Assembly (NCBI GenBank): GCA_013076295.1
Contig: RQOL01000466.1
Span: 5,561,080-5,625,079 of the forward strand
DNA: 64,000 bases
Reading direction: 5' to 3'
Origin: Sanderia malayensis
Lineage: Eukaryota; Cnidaria; Scyphozoa; Semaeostomeae; Pelagiidae
Within the stretch, counting starts at the first letter, position 1. Each line of letters begins with the position of its first letter. The position numbers were made by a program, and so were the translations under genes. The notes beneath the pieces are model-generated. The model saw only the letters and a list, made by a program, of their open reading frames with translations. It ran no database searches and had not been told where the DNA came from. Positions 1 to 13,482 of the stretch are shown in pieces.

Positions 1-2114
1 CTTATTTCTGGTTCAATTAAAGTCAATGGACAGGAAATTGGAAAGAAAATGAAAACAATATCAGCATATGTCCAACAAGAAGATTTGTATATTGGAACAT
101 TGACTGTAAGAGAACATCTCTACTTCCAGGTAATAGAAAATGCAAAAAGAATGTTGATTCGAATTTACTGCTGAGGTCATTTCTTTGTCATACTTTAATG
201 TGTTGGTTTTTTATTTACTGGCAGGCAATGTTGCGTATTGACAGGTCGGTACCAAGGTCTGAAAAATTGGCAAGAGCAGATAAAGTCATTTACGAGGTAA
301 TTTCTGCTAAATATTCATTACAGGTTAACAAATTGATGTATGTAATACAACTATAATTAAGATTAATGACGGCATGTCCTGCTATGATACATTCAAAATT
401 TCTTTTATTTTTTCAAGATAATATATCATTTTGACATTTGTCATTTTTAATCATAAAGCTAAAAGTCAATCCTTGCACTGACTTGAAGAGAAGACTCCTA
501 CCATTAAGTGTGTAATAAATTAAACCGTATACAAATTTCTATATGATTGCTTTTAAAGACAAGAAAGCGTCTGGTGGTGTGACCCATTTAGAAACGATAC
601 TTTGAGAGAACGGTACATGGTCAAAACAAAAGAAATAATAGCTTAACAATTGAAAGTCCTAAAAATGAAAACAGAATTTGGGTCCAGAATTTCTTTTGCT
701 TTACTAATGCTGATAATAACATTCCCATTTCAGCGAGAAAATTGGTCTCTGGGGGCTTATTCAGTAATTTTTTAAACTCTCCTTTTAATCAGCTCAATTT
801 TTAAATGTTATTAATTTCATTACAGGACCCAATGATGACAGTATGCTTATTATGCTGATTTGTCATTCCTGTTAAAATATTTGTTATTATTTATAGCTTG
901 GTCTAACAAAATGTCAAGATACCCTGATTGGCATTCCTGGACGAATCAGAGGAATATCTGGAGGAGAATTGAAACGATTATTTTTTGCTTCAGAAGTTTT
1001 AACAAATCCTGCATTACTTTTTGTTGATGAACCAACATCAGGATTGGACTCTTTCATGGCGCAAAATGTAATTGGTGCATTGCAAAAGATGGCCGCTGGG
1101 GGAAGAACTATTTTAACAACAATTCATCAGCCTTCATCCGAAGTTTATAACATGTTTGATAAGTAAGAAATTATGAATATTCATATGTTTGCAAACATTT
1201 GTACAAGCAGCGCATATGATTAACAGTTGCCTTTATTGTAAAAATGTGTTATTATTCCATAGAGTTCTGTTTATGTCAGAAGGAAGAGTTGCATATATTG
1301 GTAAGACAAACGATGCACTTCCCTTTTTCAGCAGGTGAGAAGTCCAAGTATACTGCACCTTTAGCCATGTTTAGCCTTAGTTACAGCTAATTATTAATTT
1401 TCTTTATTGAAACATTTTATAACAATTTATATTAAATATTAACACAATAAGATCTCATATCTGTCATTTGGAGCGTCGCTTCAATTCATCTACATTTGAA
1501 GCAAAATCTTTTTCAACCGATAGCGAGGTCAGAAAATAGCAAAGCATTTTCTCATTTTATTTAGCATTGGGTTATCCTTGTCCTCCCAATTATAATCCCG
1601 CTGATCATTTCATTGGTACATTGGCAATAATACCTGGAAACGAGGTTGAGTGCAAAGAAAGATCCAAGGTATTTTTTCACATTTATTTCTTCCTTCTTCT
1701 TTCACATGTTTTCTTGTTGTCTCTTCACATTATTTCGTATGATTTGTTTATTTCAAGGCAATCTGTGATGCATTTGAAGATTACTCTTCAATTTTATTCC
1801 GAGAAACACGATTTTATTCCGGTGATCATTCTTAATTTTTTATCAGTGTAGAAATTTCACATTCAAGTTTGCATGTTAATTTGCACTCCTTATAAACCAG
1901 TTAATAACGAACGATAATTAATATCTAATGTATCTTTTATCGTCTAAATTAGGGATCTGTGGCTCTGGAAAAGTCAAGGTAACAATCCTACCTCCCTTTT
2001 TTACACGATATATTTGTAAGTTATCAATAGCTATGAAATAGAAAATTTAGATCATATTTAACTTATTTATTGCATGCACGCTGCACTCATCTTCACATTG
2101 TGAACTTTTCTTTT

Positions 2115-2444
2115 CATAGGCGCCGACTTTTATTTTTCCCAGGGGGGGCTCAAAATTAAAAAAAAAATTGGAAAAATAAAAAGGTAGAAAAACTCCCTGT
2201 TACTTTTAATAACGTACAATATACATATGTATTATGTATAACAAAAAAACAAAACATTGCAATAAAACAGATATACCATCATGGTCTACAGTATCATCAG
2301 CTCAATTCTTTGATTAGTGTTTCTTCAATAAAATAAACGTGTTTTTTCAGATCCCAAACAAAATTCCAAGGGGGGGCTGAGCCCCCCATAGAAATTTCCA
2401 GAGGGGGCTTGAGCCCCCAAGCCCCCACGTAGTCGGCGCCTATG
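2115..2444. mobile_element. hAT-type MITE in intron of ABCG copy 1
   Basis: A 330-bp insertion absent from the matching intron of ABCG copy 2. It has perfect 14-bp terminal inverted repeats (CATAGGCGCCGACT at the left, its reverse complement at the right) and a perfect 8-bp target duplication, TTTCTTTT, at 2107-2114 and 2445-2452. The 8-bp duplication suggests the hAT superfamily. The interior has runs such as GGGGGCTGAGCCCCCC and no coding capacity. The right-hand duplication now forms the pyrimidine tract of the acceptor for the exon at 2455. Confidence 0.85.
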
Positions 2445-4518
2445 TTTCTTTTAGTTACAAAAATTTTTCCGTCAACTCTCGTCTGTTTTTTGGAGATCTT
2501 TTCTCAGTAATAAAAGAGAGCCACTGCTCAGTTCAATTAGGACGGTGCAGATCATTGTGAGAATGTGAAATTGGTCCATTTTTATTCTCTTTTGCATTAA
2601 AATATTTGAACTTCTTCAGCAGTGCATTTGCTCCAATTCTTCATTTTTGGATTTTAGGCCATCGCACTCATTTAAGACATGACAATAATCAAGACAGTAT
2701 TCAGAATTATACAGGCGCTGTCTTTTTCTGTGTGACAACATCTTCTATCAATTCACTGTGCGCAGCTGTTTTTGTGAGTGACCTCTTGCTACCATTTTAA
2801 TATACTAGTAACGAATTGCAAAGGTGCAGGCACATCGTCACCCAATATACAGGACCTATTTTAATTTCATCTTGGCGACATTTTGTGGTCTTAGAGTTTT
2901 TGAATGGAGTCTTGTAAGTTTCAATGTTTGGTCAACTAATAACAACATTGACAACATAAACTATAAGATACTGCACTCATTGCATAAGGAAATATTAAGT
3001 ATATCGAGTTGAGTTGGCATCATAGAGTGCAGATGGATTATCAGAGAATTCGCAGAAAGCTGTAGGAACCTAAATACTGCAACATATTTATAACTTATAC
3101 CAGCAACTACTGAAAAAAAATCGTTTGTGCTTATTCACCCTTGCATATGAGCTTGGTTGCCTTCCTGAGCAGCACCCAAAGCTCTTGTATACTGCAATAC
3201 TGCATATCACATCACGAACCTTTGTGACATTAGATTAATTCTAGCTCATAGCTACATTCAACATATATTATATGAATCCTATCCTAGCTCACATATTAAA
3301 CATATATTAGATGAATTGCAACTCTCGAGTATCATGGTGGAACCACTGAAACCCTTTGTTGGTCATGGTTGTCTGAAAGTTGGGCTGCCACATCCAAGTA
3401 AACCACCAACGTTGCCTCAATTTTATGAACGCTTTCCACCGCGCGCAATTATATGCTATCCTGATTGATTGCATTGCATCGTGGTAGTAATATTTCTACA
3501 GATGTTTATTTTGCTTGACTTCTTTATTCAAGACGTTTCCTGCTGAGCTGCCTGTCTTTTTAAAAGAACATAAACTTGGAATGTATCGAACTGATGCATA
3601 TTTCTTTGCAAAGATGCTTGCTGAGGTAAACAATTTATTTTTATGTCCGTCCTTGTCTTTCAATTCAATCTACAACATAGAATGTTTTTAACACAAGAAG
3701 TGTTTGCTCTCAGTCAGAAAAAAGCAATATGATATGTTGAGAAATATATCTATTTCTATTAGAATCATCATTGTTTAAGTGTAATTATTTCAAATATCTA
3801 TTCTATAGCTTCCATGGAATATAATTGGGCCATTTTTATTTTCTACTATCGTTTACTGGATGATTGGTACGTCGTGAGTATGTTTATCCTACTTATATAC
3901 ACAAGTTGCAATTTTAGTAGTGCATTGATTTTTGTGTCTGTTCACTGAAGGTTTGAGTGCAACTGCGAAACAATATTTCATTTTTGTTGGCATCATTCTC
4001 CTCGTCAATCAGAGTGCTTTTTCATTTGGTAAGAAGTTTCAACTGTTATTAAACGAGTTCTCTTCCCCAATCCTTTGTTATTCATTCACATCCATTTTTC
4101 ATTAAATAATTTACCTGATGTAATAAGATAAGGCATTGTTTGATGTTTATAAGCATATTTTGTTTCACTTGAAGGCTATTTGGTTTCCACATTGTCTTCA
4201 TCTGTTCTCAAGTCGCAAGTGCATTAGGACCTCCGATGACCATGCCATTTTTGCTTTTTGGTGGATTCCTTCTCAAGGACGCGTATGTCCTAAACAGACA
4301 AATATTTTTTCAATAATCAATTGATGCCCACGTGAATAGCTCCCTGGTAACCAATTAACTTATTTTTTAATTTAGCTCAATTCCAGTCTACTTCGTTTGG
4401 TTGAAATATTTATCTTGGTTCAAGTATAGCTTCGAGGCCCTTCTTGTCAACCAATGGGATTCATTTGGTAGCATTGGTCAGTACATTAAGCATTATTTTC
4501 TACTCAACCTTCATATAT

Positions 4519-4717
4519 GTCCAGGGTCCTCATAAGCGTCCAGGGTCCTCATATATATCCAGGGTCTTCATGGATGTCCAAGGTCTTCATAGATGTCCAG
4601 GGTCTTCATACATGTCCAGGGTCTTCATAGATGTCCACGGTCTTTATAGATATCCAGGGTCTTCATATATGTCCAGGGTCTTCAATGTCCAAGGTCCTCA
4701 TATATGTCCAGGGTCTT
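4519..4717 (+). repeat. 19-bp minisatellite in intron of ABCG copy 1
   Basis: About eleven head-to-tail copies of a 19-bp unit close to GTCCAGGGTCTTCATATAT, one shortened to 16 bp. It lies in the intron between exons 4376-4476 and 5093-5199 and is absent from copy 2. The open frame through it is a by-product of the repeat. Confidence 0.9.
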
Positions 4718-5428
4718 ATGACTAAAGAGTTTTCGGCATTGGCCAATGAACAACGTTAAATGTCCATGTCTTAAAAACTCTCAGGAAACAAATGAAAGCC
4801 CCTTTGAATTTGATAAACAAAGAAATATTTAAAGACCAGTATCACAAAACAGTAGTTTAGAAAGCATGAATGAAAGTAAATTGGATTATCCTTAAAAATG
4901 TTCGCTTTTATGTTTAAGGTTAATATTTGAATCAGTTGTTTTTCTCTCCACTAGTGGGAAACGAAACGATGAGAGGCCTAATTTGGGCAATTGCTCCCAA
5001 AAGCTCATTAGAAATGCCCTTAACTTCTCATCTTTATTATCCTTGTGCTGTTAATTAATTAACTTCGAATTGTTACTTTGTTTCATACATAGGCTGTTCC
5101 AACAATTTTCAACCGTCTTTAAATTCATCAATTGCAAGTCGCTCTCTTCCATGTATTCCCAATGGAAAGGCAGTTCTTCAGTTCTTTTCCCTTGAGGCTG
5201 TAAGTTTCAGTTATCATCACTTCTAAAGTTGACTAATCATGTTTACGGAACTTTGGAAATGAAATGGAGTGATTTAGTCTTTTTTCTTTTAATTAGAATG
5301 CTGTTTTGTTTCAGGATAATTTTGCATTTGATATTGGAATGTTGTTTGTCTTGGGAATTGGTTATCGTATTTTAGCTTTTATATTTCTATTTATAAGAGC
5401 TAATAACTCAATTTGCCACAAAATTTAG

Positions 5429-6790
5429 CTTTTAGCTGCCTTTCCCATACTGATATATCAAAGCTTATTTATATATGGTCAACAAAGCTTTTTATTGATA
5501 AAAATACCTTTACTTATACATTTTTACAGTAAAGTAAATATATTATCAACATTTGGGGATTTAGTGTAGAGAAATTAATTATCCATCAGTTTTTCTTGTG
5601 AGTGTATAGGGCAAGTGTTGTGTTCATAACAAACTTGAATCAGCACTCACAAGAATTTAGTACTAATGTTTGGCATGAACATTTTTGCATTTTGCATTGA
5701 AAGTTTCTGAAATGATTTCTTATTAGTTGAGCATTTTTGGATATATGTAAATTCAGACCGTTAGAAAATTTACAGTAAATCAAAATTATAAAAGCTCGTG
5801 ATACAGTAGGCATCAACATAGCTTCCGAAAACCCCCCACTAAAATTAATTTTTTTCAAATACATTCCTTATCGTTTAAAGAGCTCTAATTAATTTAAAAT
5901 AAGAAAATGCATTCCTTATGCGCAGGACATTGTATCTGCAACATCACAAAAACCGAAAGCTGATTTGGAATTACTGTAGGTATGTTCTGGCCGTGATTAC
6001 AATTATTTTCCAGTCTCAGTTTTATAAATATCCCAATTTTGGCAACAAATTCATAATTAATCACATAGTACATTATGTAACACATAATTAACTACAGAGT
6101 GTCACGATTTACTCATGAGAATCGAGCCCGTTACGTGATCTTTATATTTAGTATCTTCGGCAATGTTTTTATATGGAAACTTAATCTGCTGCGTTAACGA
6201 AATTATTTGCAGACGTAGCTATGTTATTTTTATATTCTATGTAATGCTTTCCACGCAATGTTTTATTTTTAGTTTCCCATTTTATATTTTATATAAATAA
6301 GTGTAATTTTATCAGTAGATTTAGATACATTCGAGTTGCAAACTGAAAATCTGATCGAACTTTAAGTTGTCTATTCCTCTCGGCTATTGGGGTCTGTGAC
6401 AAAAGTACCTTATGTAATACTTTATTAATTGTGGAGTATATTATGTAATATTTAACTAGCTGAAGTGTACACTATTGACGGGAAATAGAGAATTGAACTT
6501 AGTAAGAAGGCATACTTCATTTCATTATGCGTCATTACTTATAATCAGATTGCTCCAGGTTATTCATAAATGTGCATTGATCCACAACAAGGCACATTTC
6601 TTCATTTGTACTCGCGATGCAATGTATTACCGCATGCTTTTGTTTATGGTTAACTGATTGAACAGGTCAGTTGTGAACGAGACAATAAGTAGGACGATTT
6701 CGCATCCTATACGACATTATTATATCTTACTTTAAGCTGTCGCAGGAATAACGTTAAAAGGACGAGGATAAGGTTGTATTAATCAACAAA
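5429..6790. other. Spacer between the two ABCG copies
   Basis: No coding exon or RNA gene is recognisable. The DNA is AT-rich and should hold the promoter of ABCG copy 2. A TATA-like stretch (TTTATATAAATAA) lies near 6290, about 500 bases before the start codon, so its role is unproven. Confidence 0.4.
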
Positions 6791-9700
6791 ATGTCTGTCG
6801 ATGGCCTTGTTCAAGCAACTCAATTGCGCGTTGCTTCTCAAGAATATTCAAGTCCCGAAGCTTCAAATAATGCTCCCGAAGTGATTATAATTGATGGCAA
6901 CGACAGAGACATGCAAAGAGATGATAGCATATCTATTGGTCGATCAAGTGGAGCTCTTTCTCCAACTTCTCAGGATGAGATATTCATCAATAAAGAAGCA
7001 ACTATTGTATCCAACGTTGACCTGGTTCCCGATTTTCAAAATGATGATAAAGTTAGTATAACTTGGCAAGATGTTTGCGTTGAAGTTGAACTTCCCAGGC
7101 CTCCATTTTACAAGAGATGTTTAAAAAATGCTGACGAAGACCTTAAACCAAAGCTCAAACAGATTTTATTTGATGGTATGGAGATTTTAATACTTTATGG
7201 ATTCCTTTAATATAAATTAACAAAGATTTTGCCTCATCAACTTCATATTTTCTTCGTTGATTTCAATAAAAATTGCAAGACACTGTTTCCACGGACGACT
7301 ACTTGTTTGCAAGCACCTGCTGCTGTAGCCTTAGCCATGTGCTATCGCAGCATTTTATAAATCATATCTTGATAAAATATTTATTTTATTTTATTTTGTA
7401 GTAAATGGAAGTATAGAGCCAGGCACATTGCTTGCAGTAATGGGATCAAGGTGAATGCCATGCCGACCCTTCTGCTATTCTATTTATGCATTGTTTTTGT
7501 GAAATCTTTTAAGAAGTAAAATATTGATCCATTGTCTTTGTATTCTAAAGATGACTCTCCATCCATTTCCTTCCTACATCAGCTGTGCTTTGTAGTCTTT
7601 GAGTCAGGGACGCAGTAATGTAAAAAAGTGTGGGCAACCACAATAAAAAAGGCATGACACGTGTTTACTCTCAAAGGAAGCCAATTTTATTAATAAAAGA
7701 GGCATGTTTCACGATTTGGAGAAAAGTTGGCAGGGCACACGCCCCCAAATACCCTAGATCTTACGCTATCTTCTATTAAGCGCCTTGGGCGTTTACTAGG
7801 CCTTGTACTTTTTATAATATGGGGTTTATTCAAGGGGGGAGCGTTAATTGCAAATTCTGGGTTGTGAAAAGTATCACAGTATCTTTCATTTGACCACAAA
7901 AAAGAGAAAATGGTTTAGTTTTGTTTTGCGTTCATCGAGTAATTAACAGAAAATATGTAGGTCGCCAAGATTTTGTACAAAGAGTTATGTCTGCAAAAGA
8001 AATGTGAAAAAACATGGATGTAACTGTGAAGGAATTTTACAGCTTTATTGTTTACATAAACTCTGCTGCAAAAAGCGCAGTCTTACGGTGTTACAATACT
8101 TGGACACTTCTTTGTAGTAAACCTGGATAGGCTTTCAATATTCAAAGTTTCTTAATTTGCCATGACAGTTTTGACGTTTACCGAAGATTTCCCAATTGGC
8201 TTCTTATTTTCGGGGCTTAAATCATCTTATTGTTTTGAATTTGAGCATGTTTGAATGGATATAAACCCATTTCATCACCAAAACCCCCTATACAGATAAA
8301 GGATTAAAATATTTTCAAAGAAAAGTTAACGATATTCTCAATATTCACAACATGCAGTGCCTTGCAAAATCTAAAAGTCAATGAAACATCTGTCAAGAAT
8401 GGAAATAAATTTCACAGTTTCTTGTTCTTGATCCCAGTACCAATGTCTTTTAAATTCTTGGCCATCCTAGTTCTTGTTCTTTATAGACAAGTTTCTTATA
8501 AAATATTTGTCAACATTTGTCTTTATCAACATTTCCAGTGGTGCTGGCAAAACTACTTTGATGAATGTATTGGCTCATCAAAATCTTGGACCCCTTCTTA
8601 TTTCTGGCTCAATTAAAGTCAATGGACAGGAAATTGGAAAGAAAATGAAAACAATATCAGCATACGTCCAACAAGAAGATTTATATATTGGAACATTGAC
8701 TGTAAGAGAACATCTCTACTTCCAGGTAATAGAAAATGCGAAAAAATGTTGATTCGAATTTACTGCTTTATACTTTTTGTTACTTTATACTTTATACTTA
8801 CTATTTCTTTGTTCCTCTCTAATGTGTGATTGTTCATTTACTGGCAGGCAATGTTGCGCATCGAAAAGTCTGTACCAAAATCTGAAAAACTGGCAAGAGC
8901 AGATAAAGTCATTCACGAGGTAACTTTTGCTAAATATTCATTAAAAAGTTAGCAAATTGATGTAATATAACTACATTGAGAATCAATGACACTTTGTTCT
9001 GTTCCATGCAAAATATCTTTTATTTATCTTATGTATAGCTTGGTCTGACCAAATGTAAAGATACCGTTATTGGTATTCCTGGACGAATCAGAGGAATATC
9101 TGGAGGAGAATTGAAACGATTATCTTTTGCTTCAGAAGTTTTAACAAATCCTGCATTACTTTTTGTTGATGAACCAACATCAGGGTTGGACTCTTTCATG
9201 GCTCAAAATGTAATTGGTGCATTGCAAAAGATGGCCGCTGGGGGAAGAACTATTTTAACAACAATTCATCAGCCTTCATCCGAAGTTTATAACATGTTTG
9301 ATAAGTAAGAAATTATATATTTTCATATAATTCATATATTTTCAAACATTTATCAACAAAATATACGATTAACAGTTGCCTTTATTGTAAAAATGTGTTA
9401 TTATTTCGTAGAGTTCTGTTCATGTCCGAAGGAAGAGTTGCATATATTGGTAAGACAAACGATGCACTTCCATTTTTCAGCAGGTGAGAAGTACACCTTT
9501 AACCATGTCTTTTAGTTACTGCTAATTATTAATTTTCTTTATTACAACAACTTGCAACAGCTAAATATGAGATATTAAAGCACGATAATACACTTTTCTA
9601 CAAGAAACTGGTTTATAAGAAACTAGAACTAGAAGGGCCAAAAATTTAACAAAATTTAGTACTGAGCAAAAAATAATGAAAAACTGTAACACTTCCATTC

Positions 9701-12700
9701 TTCAACAGAATTTCATTGATTTAAAGTTTGTGCACGGTGTATTTTTTGTAAATATGAAGAACTTTGTTATTTTTGCTAGGATAAACATTATAGCTAACTT
9801 GACTTTAATTTTCGCGGGTAAAATTCCTGCTGGCAGACTTGGCTAATATTCCCACTTTAAAAGTTCTCAGCTCAATAAAATTATTTTGGATATTATGATT
9901 TATTTTTATTTAGCCTTGGCTATCCTTGTCCTCCCAATTATAATCCCGCTGATCATTTCATTGGTACATTGGCAATAATACCTGGAAACGAGGTTGAGTG
10001 CAAAGAAAGATCCAAGGTATTTTTTCACATTAATTTCTTTTCTTTCCTTCTTTAACACGTTTTCTCGTTATATCTTCGTGGGCTCTTCGTATCATTTTGT
10101 ATGATTTGTTTATTTTTAAGACAATCTGTGATGGATTTGAAGATTACTCTTCAATTCACCATACATCGAAACACGATTTTATTCCTGTGAGCATTCTTAA
10201 TTTCTTACGAGTAGATGTAGATATTTCACATTCAAGTTTGCATGTTAGTTTACATTCCTTATAAACCAATTAATAACGAACGATAGTTGATATCTAATGT
10301 ATCTTTTATTGTCTAAATTAGGGATCTATGGCTCTGGAAAAGTCAAGGTAACAATGCTACCTCCCTTTTTTACCCGATATATTTTGTAAGATATCAATAG
10401 TTATGAAATAGACAATCTCTAGATCATATTATATTTATTTATTGCATGCACACCGCATTCATTTTCATATTGTGAACCGCATATCTTCTTTCAGTTACAA
10501 AAATGGATTTTTCCGTCAACTCTCGTCCGTTTTTTGGAGATCTTCTCTAAGCAATAAAAGAGAGCCATTGGTCAGTACAATAAAGACAGTGCAAATCATT
10601 GTAAGATTGTTTTCTTTGTTATTTGTTGCATTATAATATTTGAGCTTTCAATTTCTTATTCGCTCTGTTTTTCCAGTTGTACGTTTTGCCCAATTATTCA
10701 TTGCTTTGTTTCTAGGCTATCGCAATCATAGCTGGCTTGGTCTATTTGAGACAAGACAATGATCAAGACAGCATTCAGAATTTCTCAGGCGCCATCTTTT
10801 TTTGTGTGACAACATCTTCTTTCAATTCACTCACTTCAGCTCTATTTGTGAGTTACCTCTCTCTGTATTATATTAACATATATTAAGCACTACTCTTTTT
10901 ACTGTCTTGCATTTGGGATAGCAAAATTTCTTCAAAATAGCTATTTATTTTGCTTGACTTCTTTATTCAAGACGTTTCCTGCTGAGCTGCCTGTATTTCT
11001 GAAAGAACATAAACTTGGAATGTATCGATGTGATGTATATTTCATTGCAAAGATGCTTGCTGAGGTAAACAATTTTATTTTTGTATCTGTTCTTGTCTTT
11101 TAATTTACAACATGGAACCTATTAAACACAAGAAATGTTTGCTGTCGCTCAAAGAGCAAATATCATGTTGAGCAATATATTATTTCCATTAAAATCATTA
11201 TTGTTTAAGTGTGATTATTTCAAATATCTATTCTATAGCTTCCATGGAATATAATTGGACCATTTTTGTTCTCAACTATCGTTTATTGGATGATTGGTAC
11301 TTCATGAATACGTTTTTTTTACTCTACTTATATACTCAAATTATTGCGCTCTTAGGGCCAGGCCCTCAGCAATATATTGATTATTATATTTATTCAATTA
11401 AGGTTTGAGTGCAACAGCCACGCAATATTTCATCTTTGTTGGCATCATTCTTCTTATCAATCAAAATGCTCTTTCATTTGGTAAGAACTTTACTCAATTA
11501 TAAGCCTTATAATGGGCGAAAAAACATTTACAACTTTGGCAAACGTTGCACGTATCCTTTACCTCCTCTTCCTCCCAAAATGCCGTCTCTATGGACAGTC
11601 TGATACAAGATGGACAACATTTCTTTTCCAAGATATCGCAAGAGTCTACTAGATATAATAACATTGTTTGAAAGGGCTTCGGGGTTCCAGATAAAAGCTG
11701 CACATAACGTAGTTTTGGGGTACACAGCAAATTGATTGTAATTTTTCAAATGTCCCAAAGACTTTTGTGGCTTCTTGTAATTCACTTTTTTAGTAACACA
11801 AGCAAAACAACCCTTTATTAGTAACACATTAATGTTTATTTTTTGCTAAAAATCTAATGAGATTGATCATTATTTGCTGGCTGATTGCACTATTTATCAT
11901 TAATACGCAAATAATGTTTCATTTGAAGGTTATTTGATTTCCACATTATCTCCATCTGTGCAAGTCGCAAGTGCATTGGGAGCACCCATGATGATGCCAT
12001 TTCTTCTTTTTGGTGGATTCTTCCTCAAAGATGCGTATGTCCTATCCTAATTTTAAAGATAAATACAATTTCAATTATCAGTCAAATGTGATGCTTACAC
12101 TAATTTTTTCATAAAGAACCGTGTGTAGCTATATAAGTACTGAAGAGTCAAAATGAGGTAATATTAAGAAACAGCAGTCCACGAGGCAAACAACTTGGGA
12201 AACTGAGTTGATTTACAAATTTTAAAAATATATAAAAATCCAGAATTCATAATATTTCACTGAAATGTTTGCCTGGCTCGAGAAAAACTCACCCCACTTA
12301 CGTTGCTGTTTCGTTCACATGATGTTCTTTTATGTTATTGTTTTGTTCACCGTTTTGTTCACGTGATACATTGAGAAAATGAAAAAAAACAAAAGAAACT
12401 TTTGAGAAAATCGAGTTCTAAAATTTTCTGATGCCTTGCCTTAAGAAACTGGGGTATTCAATGTCGAGACTGGTTTCTTATAAAAGATAAGTGTTTATTT
12501 AAATAGCTTCCTGGTAACTAATTAGTATATTTTTGAATTCAGCTCTGTTCCAGCCTACTTCATCTGGTTGAAGTATTTATCTTGGTTCAAGTACAGCTTC
12601 GAAGCCCTTCTCGTCAACCAATGGGATTCATTTGGTAACATTGGTCAGTAAAGCATTATTTTTTATTCAATTTTTTTAACAATCAATTTTACTGCGCTAC

Positions 12701-13056
12701 TGTCGACTAAATAACTTTGGATGTTGCTTTTATAATTCATAGGCTGTCCGAAAACTTTACAGCCTTCAAATTCATCAATTGCAAGTCAACCTGTTCCATG
12801 CATTTCCAATGGAAAAGGAGTTCTTCAGTTCTTTTCCCTCGAGGCTGTAAGTTTCAGCATTGTTTTATTAATTAATTTTGGCTCTAATCTAAATTTTGGA
12901 ATGAAGTGAGGCGATTTAATTTTCTTTTCTTCTAATTTGAATGCTGTTTTGTTTCAGGATAATTTTGCATTTGACATTGGAATGTTGTTTGTCTTGGCAA
13001 TTGGTTATCGTATTTTAGCGTTTATATTTTTACTCATAAGAGCTAGCAGGAAATAG
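6791..13056 (+). CDS. White-type ABCG half-transporter (intact, 18 exons, 700 aa)
   Basis: ATP-driven membrane half-transporter of the ABCG/white class, expected to work as a dimer. Exons: 6791-7175, 7402-7450, 8539-8725, 8848-8919, 9039-9304, 9412-9483, 9914-10016, 10121-10186, 10322-10347, 10495-10600, 10716-10847, 10972-11064, 11239-11296, 11403-11480, 11929-12034, 12543-12643, 12743-12846, 12958-13056. All phases join, giving 700 codons plus TAG. Walker A (GSSGAGKT) is at residues 143-150 and is split across an exon junction; the signature ISGGE is at 251-255 and Walker B (LLFVDEP) at about 271-277, followed by an IHQPSS switch region. About six membrane segments fill the C-terminal third, in the nucleotide-binding-domain-first order typical of ABCG. 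The block [20 protein letters not shown] resembles Drosophila white more than ABCG2 or ABCG5/8. The substrate cannot be read from sequence. The roughly 130-residue N-terminus is acidic and Ser-rich. Confidence 0.93.
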
Positions 13057-13289
13057 TTCAACCTGCTATACAGACTCTAGCTTTCAGCTGATTTTTCTAC
13101 TTACTAATATGTTAATGGTCATTTGCACCATGGTAAATAACAATTTGATGTATCACTCTTAGTAAATATTATCGAATTTCATTTGGTTGCAAGATTTCGT
13201 CACACCCACTTTCGTGGGCGCGTCTTGAGGTCATGCCTCTCGAGGAGGTTTTTGAATATTCCAACCCAAATTGCATTGATTGAAAACTT

Positions 13290-13400
13290 TACAGAACATT
13301 TTACTTGAACCAAGGGCCACAATGTGAACAGTTATAGCATTTGTCAGCATTGTCAGCAAAGCGACAAGGGATCTGAGTTTGAGGATTTATGGTACCAGTA
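13290..13400 (-). repeat. Possible SINE fragment (tRNA-like B box)
   Basis: On the minus strand this carries CACATTGTGGCCCTTGGTT followed by CAAGT, resembling a pol III B box. A similar stretch recurs at about 27050-27120 (minus strand: TGTGGTCCTGGGTTCAAGG). The repetition at two unrelated sites suggests a dispersed SINE; no full element or ends can be drawn. Confidence 0.35.
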
Positions 13401-13482
13401 GGTGTTGTGGGTGATACCCGATGACAACATACGCAAGGCCTTTTTTGATTTCCTTTATTTTCATACTTTTTCATCTGATCTA

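Larger units (their letters stand above)
1..5428 (+). pseudogene. white-type ABCG half-transporter, copy 1 (5' end outside window, decayed)
   Basis: This is a tandem duplicate of the intact ABCG gene at 6791-13056. The window opens inside the exon that follows Walker A. Matching exons are 1-129, 225-296, 897-1162, 1263-1334, 1565-1668, 1758-1821, 1953-1978, 2455-2556, 2658-2773, 3533-3625, 3809-3866, 3951-4028, 4175-4282, 4376-4476, 5093-5199 and 5315-5428 (TAG). The ABC signature (ISGGE) and Walker B (LLFVDEP) exon is almost identical to copy 2. Compared with copy 2, five exons have frame-breaking length changes: 1565-1668 is +1, 1758-1821 is -2, 2455-2556 is -4, 2658-2773 is -16 (removing part of a membrane segment) and 4175-4282 is +2. 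Splice sites are largely kept. I infer a recently inactivated paralogue; assembly errors could mimic single indels but hardly five. The family exports pigment precursors or lipids in other animals. Confidence 0.82.

Noticed and set aside
1952..1979. 26-base exon of ABCG copy 1 as a possible annotation error
   Set aside because: The same 26-base exon with both splice sites is present in the intact copy (10322-10347) and is needed for its reading frame.
4444..4725. 93-codon plus-strand frame with repeated CPGSSYMSRVF
   Set aside because: It is produced by the 19-bp minisatellite inside an intron of the ABCG pseudogene.
11494..11827. Two overlapping minus-strand frames of 78 and 99 codons in an ABCG intron
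   Set aside because: They lie wholly in the intron between exons 11403-11480 and 11929-12034 and show no recognisable protein features.
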